A DNA stretch of 61,999 nt from CAZCZU01 sp964503475 (GTDB lineage: Bacteria; Pseudomonadota; Zetaproteobacteria; Mariprofundales; Mariprofundaceae). A program made the position numbers and the translations under genes. The notes beneath the pieces were generated by a model. That model ran no database searches, was not told where the DNA came from, and saw only the letters and a program-made list of their open reading frames with translations. Each line of letters begins with the position of its first letter. Within the stretch, counting starts at the first letter, position 1. The DNA lies in the NCBI GenBank assembly GCA_964503475.1, contig CAZCZU010000009.1:1-61999 (forward strand), in the 5' to 3' direction. Shown here piece by piece: positions 58,985-61,999 of this stretch.

Positions 58985-60652
58985 TCAGGGGGCGATGCTA
59001 TCCCGGGTTTGTTGCCACGCCTTGGGCACATACCACTGCTCGCTGTTGTAGCCGATGCCTGCCGGAGCAGGCTCGATACCGAGAATACGCCGGTGCACCA
59101 CCGGCAGCGAATAGGCGGCGTAAAGGAATACGATCGGCACATCCTTGTGAATCTCCTCCTGCACGATGTCGTAGAGGCGCTTGCGCTCTGTCGTATCGAA
59201 GGTGCGCCGTGCCGCAACCAGGGCCCGGTCGACCTTGTCATTGCGGTAGGAGACGAAGTTGAACTGGCGCGGCCCTGTCTGGGATGAGTGCCAGATGTTG
59301 TACTGGTCCGGTTTCGGGGTCAGCGACCAGCCCAGGATGACGGCATCGAAGTCGCGCTTGTTGATGAAGTTCTCGATAAAGGCGGACCACTCCACGAGTC
59401 GCACCTTGATGGCGATACCGACGGCCTTCAGCCGCTGCTGCATGATCGTGGCCGTATCGGCGCGCATCTTGTTGCCATTGTTGGTCAGTACGGTGAACGA
59501 CAGGGGCTGGCCATTTTTGTCGACGATGCCGTCACCGTCATGATCCGTCCAGCCGGCCTCGGCCAGCAGTTTTCGTGCCTTTTCGGGATCAAAGGGGCGC
59601 GGATGAACAGCTGTATTGACCCAGGGCGTGCCGGGCTTGTAGGGCGTGGCAATCACTTCGCCGAGTCCCAGCAGTACGCCATCGACCAGCTCCTGGCGAT
59701 CAATGGCGTAGGCAATCGCTTCACGCACGCGCCGATCGGCGAATTTCCTGCGCTTCAGGTTGAAGCCGAGGTAGGTGTAACCGAACGAGAGGTATTTGTA
59801 GCGCTTAAAGTCGCGCTTCAGGCGCGGCTTCTTGTCGAACTGTCGACTGTACTGCATCGGATTGAGGGACATCATGTCCAGGTTGCCGGCCGAGAGCTCC
59901 AGGAACTGGGTGGCCGGATCCGGAATCACACGCGTGATACGCTCATCGATCCACACCGGCCCGTCGAAGTAGTCGGGGTTGGCATGCAGGGTGATCGACT
60001 GCTGCTCCTGCCAGCCGGCCAGGCTGTAGGGCCCCAGCGTTGCCTTTGGATGGCGGGAGAGGGGCGTATCCATGATATCCACGCCACGGAAGATATGTGC
60101 CGGCAGTATGGAAAGCCCTGCCCAGGAGAAGAGGGCGGGAGAGAAGGGCTCCTTGTAGTGAACGACAAAGGTGTGCGCATCCGGCGCCTCGTAGGATACG
60201 ATGCGCAGATAGTCGGATTTGTAGGGGCTCTGGGTGTGCTCGTCGAGCATCAGATCGAGAGTGAATACGCAGTCGTCGGCAGTGAACGGCTTTCCATCCG
60301 TCCAGTGGACATCCTGCCTGAGGTGGAAGGTGATGGTTAGCATGTCCGGCGAAACATCCCAGGATTTGGCCAGCAGGCCGACCAGCTTGAGATTGCGATC
60401 CGTCTTCAGTAGCGGCAGATAGAGTTGGCCGGCAATGGCATGGCTGGCGGCATCGCCGGCCACCATTGGAATAAGGTTGGAGGCATCGCCGCTGGATGCA
60501 TCGACCAGGCGCCCGCCACGGGCCGGCGCACTGTCGATCGTGGCCGGATCATACGACGATACATTGGAGGATCGCTCATCGCTGCAGGCAGCGAGGAGCG
60601 ACAGCCCAAGAAGAAGCAGAATCAGCCGGGATGAATGCGAGCCAGAATCCAC
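58985..60652 (-). CDS. Peptide-binding lipoprotein, solute-binding family 5
   Basis: Periplasmic substrate-binding part of a peptide/nickel ABC importer. A GTG start at 60652, with GGGAG six bases upstream, gives 555 residues beginning with a lipoprotein signal (LILLLLGLSLLAAC, lipobox LAAC). The family pattern AKSWDVSPDMLTITFHLRQDVHWTDGKPFTADD is clear. Start overlaps the end of mltD by 31 bases. No permease or ATPase gene lies next to it, so its partner is elsewhere. Confidence 0.9.
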   Translation of the reverse strand: MDSGSHSSRLILLLLGLSLLAACSDERSSNVSSYDPATIDSAPARGGRLVDASSGDASNLIPMVAGDAASHAIAGQLYLPLLKTDRNLKLVGLLAKSWDVSPDMLTITFHLRQDVHWTDGKPFTADDCVFTLDLMLDEHTQSPYKSDYLRIVSYEAPDAHTFVVHYKEPFSPALFSWAGLSILPAHIFRGVDIMDTPLSRHPKATLGPYSLAGWQEQQSITLHANPDYFDGPVWIDERITRVIPDPATQFLELSAGNLDMMSLNPMQYSRQFDKKPRLKRDFKRYKYLSFGYTYLGFNLKRRKFADRRVREAIAYAIDRQELVDGVLLGLGEVIATPYKPGTPWVNTAVHPRPFDPEKARKLLAEAGWTDHDGDGIVDKNGQPLSFTVLTNNGNKMRADTATIMQQRLKAVGIAIKVRLVEWSAFIENFINKRDFDAVILGWSLTPKPDQYNIWHSSQTGPRQFNFVSYRNDKVDRALVAARRTFDTTERKRLYDIVQEEIHKDVPIVFLYAAYSLPVVHRRILGIEPAPAGIGYNSEQWYVPKAWQQTRDSIAP

Positions 60653-61911
60653 AGGGTATCTCCCGGACGAATGAGCGACTGGGGCTTCATCTGGTTGGCA
60701 CGGGCAATGGCCGCCGGCGTGGTGCCGAAACGACGTGCGATATGCCACAGCGAATCACCCGCTCTCACCTTGTAGCGAATGCGGCGTCCGTGCGAAAGCA
60801 ACGGATTCCCTGTCGGGCGGGCGCGGGCAAGCTGATTGGCGGGGACACGCAGGCGCTGGCCGATGCTCAGATGACTGCTGATATCGGGATTCAGCTTGCG
60901 CAACTGGATCAGGCTGATGTGATGGCGCCGTGAGAGGCTCCACAGGGTATCCCCCGAACGCACCGCGACCTGAACGAATTCGGGCTTCAGGGATCGTGCT
61001 GCCGCCTCGACGCGTGACAGCACCCGTGCCGGCACGTGGATCGTGACATCGTGATTCAGGTACTGGCCGTAATTGAGGCCGGGATTGAAACGGAACACTT
61101 CGTGATCCTTCAGGCCCGCCAGCTTCTCCAGTTGCCTCAGGTCGACCGGGGCGTTCAGTTGCACGGCTCGGGTGGCAATGGGTTCGGGGAAGCGAATATT
61201 GTTCATGCGCATCAACGTGGCAAAACCGACAACATGGCGCACATAGGCGCGGGTAATGGAAGGAACCGGCATGGCATCGATGCCCATGCCGGGCTGCCAG
61301 GGATGGTGTGCCAGACGGCGTGAAACCGCCCCCGGACCAAGGTGGTAGGCTGCAAATACCAGTGGCCAGCTGTCGAACTGGTCATGCAACTGCTGCAGGT
61401 AGCGTATGGCGGCTTCCGTGCTCTGCTCGACGTCGCGGCGTCCGCCACGCTCCCTGTCATTTTCAACGCCAAGCCAGGTGGCCGTGCGCGGCATCAGCTG
61501 CCACAGTCCCATGGCTCCGGCGTGGGAAAGGGCATACGGGTTGTAACCCGATTCAATGACGGGAACCGCCTGCAATTCGCTCGGCGCACCAAGCTCGCCC
61601 AGAACGGCAAGCACCCGCTGGCGTACATAGCGCGAACGCTCGGCGATATAGGGCCAGTGCGGCAGAATATGCTTTTTGGCTTCGGCCTGGGCCCGGGCAA
61701 TATCTTCGGGAGGCAGTCCACGGGTGATCACGCAGGCCGGGGCAGCCGGCTCCTGTGCCGGCCAGACCGGCATCGATTTGGATGCGGCGACCATCGCGGC
61801 GTTGCGATCGTTGTTTTCTGCGACAAGCTGGGTCTGGAGCGTGCATCCTCCGGAGAAGGCCAGTATGATGAGACCGGCCGCAGGGGCGCGTAACAATGGA
61901 TGTACAGACAT
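60622..61911 (-). CDS. mltD: MltD-like lytic transglycosylase with LysM repeats
   Basis: Membrane-bound murein hydrolase that cleaves glycan strands with formation of anhydro ends. A lipoprotein-like leader (LIILAFSGGC), the SLT domain with catalytic Glu in VPVIESGYNPYALSHAGAMG (about residues 117-136), and two LysM domains (about 315-360 and 380-427) for peptidoglycan binding are seen. 429 residues is close to E. coli MltD. It overlaps the peptide-binding gene downstream. Confidence 0.9.
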   Translation of the reverse strand: MSVHPLLRAPAAGLIILAFSGGCTLQTQLVAENNDRNAAMVAASKSMPVWPAQEPAAPACVITRGLPPEDIARAQAEAKKHILPHWPYIAERSRYVRQRVLAVLGELGAPSELQAVPVIESGYNPYALSHAGAMGLWQLMPRTATWLGVENDRERGGRRDVEQSTEAAIRYLQQLHDQFDSWPLVFAAYHLGPGAVSRRLAHHPWQPGMGIDAMPVPSITRAYVRHVVGFATLMRMNNIRFPEPIATRAVQLNAPVDLRQLEKLAGLKDHEVFRFNPGLNYGQYLNHDVTIHVPARVLSRVEAAARSLKPEFVQVAVRSGDTLWSLSRRHHISLIQLRKLNPDISSHLSIGQRLRVPANQLARARPTGNPLLSHGRRIRYKVRAGDSLWHIARRFGTTPAAIARANQMKPQSLIRPGDTLWILARIHPG

Positions 61912-61999
61912 AGGCCAACACTAGCGCCAATCCACTACAGCGTGAACTCGCGTCTCCCCATTTTTTTCAGGCCAGCAGGGGCGCATGGCGGCTGGGCGG

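Noticed and set aside
59288..60340. 350-codon open frame antisense to the peptide-binding protein
   Set aside because: The sense frame has a clear family match and lipobox.
1..61999. tRNA, rRNA, CRISPR or prophage genes
   Set aside because: No T-loop-like GGTTC-AATCC in a cloverleaf context, no regularly spaced repeats and no integrase or transposase reading frame were seen.

Overview
The window is about 62 kb of ordinary, gene-dense bacterial chromosome from a Gram-negative member of the Pseudomonadota with a full outer membrane. BamA, Skp, the lipid A genes and an OprB-type porin all point that way. Coq7, HisZ beside PurA, LpxI instead of LpxH, and hpnCDE squalene genes fit a free-living aquatic proteobacterium. 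I lean towards a Zetaproteobacterium such as Mariprofundus; that is inference from gene content, and no rRNA is present to settle it.

Layout. (1) 1-14.5 kb: a classic plus-strand envelope and translation cluster, rpsB-tsf-pyrH-frr-uppS-cdsA-dxr-rseP-bamA-skp-lpxD-fabZ-lpxA-lpxI-lpxB, tightly packed with many ATGA-type overlaps and closed by a strong terminator that contains the lpxB stop codon. (2) 14.5-20 kb: a long nitronate-monooxygenase-like protein, a THUMP RNA methyltransferase, a TPR plus beta-barrel protein divergent from a secreted FecR-domain protein, and a 269-bp inverted-repeat (MITE-like) element that supplies the FecR gene's stop codon. (3) 20-25.7 kb: ilvA, then pabC-mltG-DUF4911-like-tmk-holB-Mut7-C. 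(4) 25.7-32.3 kb: wrbA, two small membrane proteins, an EcKL/APH-like kinase, a secreted protein with a duplicated domain, metG, DUF2062 and a fructosamine-kinase-like protein. (5) 32.3-34.9 kb: the minus-strand rnd-unknown-xthA operon. (6) 35-40.4 kb: serC, serA, hisZ, purA. (7) 40.4-46.3 kb: small envelope proteins, an iron-type alcohol dehydrogenase, pgsA, trmL, a methyltransferase, DUF1287 and coq7, with two AT-rich intergenic regions carrying DnaA-box pairs. (8) 46.3-55 kb: hpnCDE, thiO with a cyclic-nucleotide-binding protein, and the ygfZ-DUF4936-unknown-dapE-queF-dapF run. (9) 55.2-58.6 kb: an accessory-looking row of small secreted proteins (two paralogue pairs) ending in an OprB porin. 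(10) 59-62 kb: an MltD-like lytic transglycosylase overlapping a peptide-binding lipoprotein.

Most of the window is core metabolism whose genes work in recognised modules: CTP/UMP supply and isoprenoid carrier (pyrH, uppS, dxr), phospholipid precursors (cdsA, pgsA), outer-membrane assembly (bamA, skp, rseP, lpx), serine (serC, serA), lysine/peptidoglycan (dapE, dapF, mltG, mltD), and squalene (hpnC, hpnD, hpnE). The parts least explained by known biology are the small secreted paralogues at 55.2-57.3 kb, whose conserved C-terminus resembles the last helix of ribosome recycling factor, the FecR/TPR-barrel pair with the inserted repeat element, and the DnaA-box/palindrome intergenic regions. 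No tRNA, rRNA, CRISPR array, prophage or transposase gene was seen.
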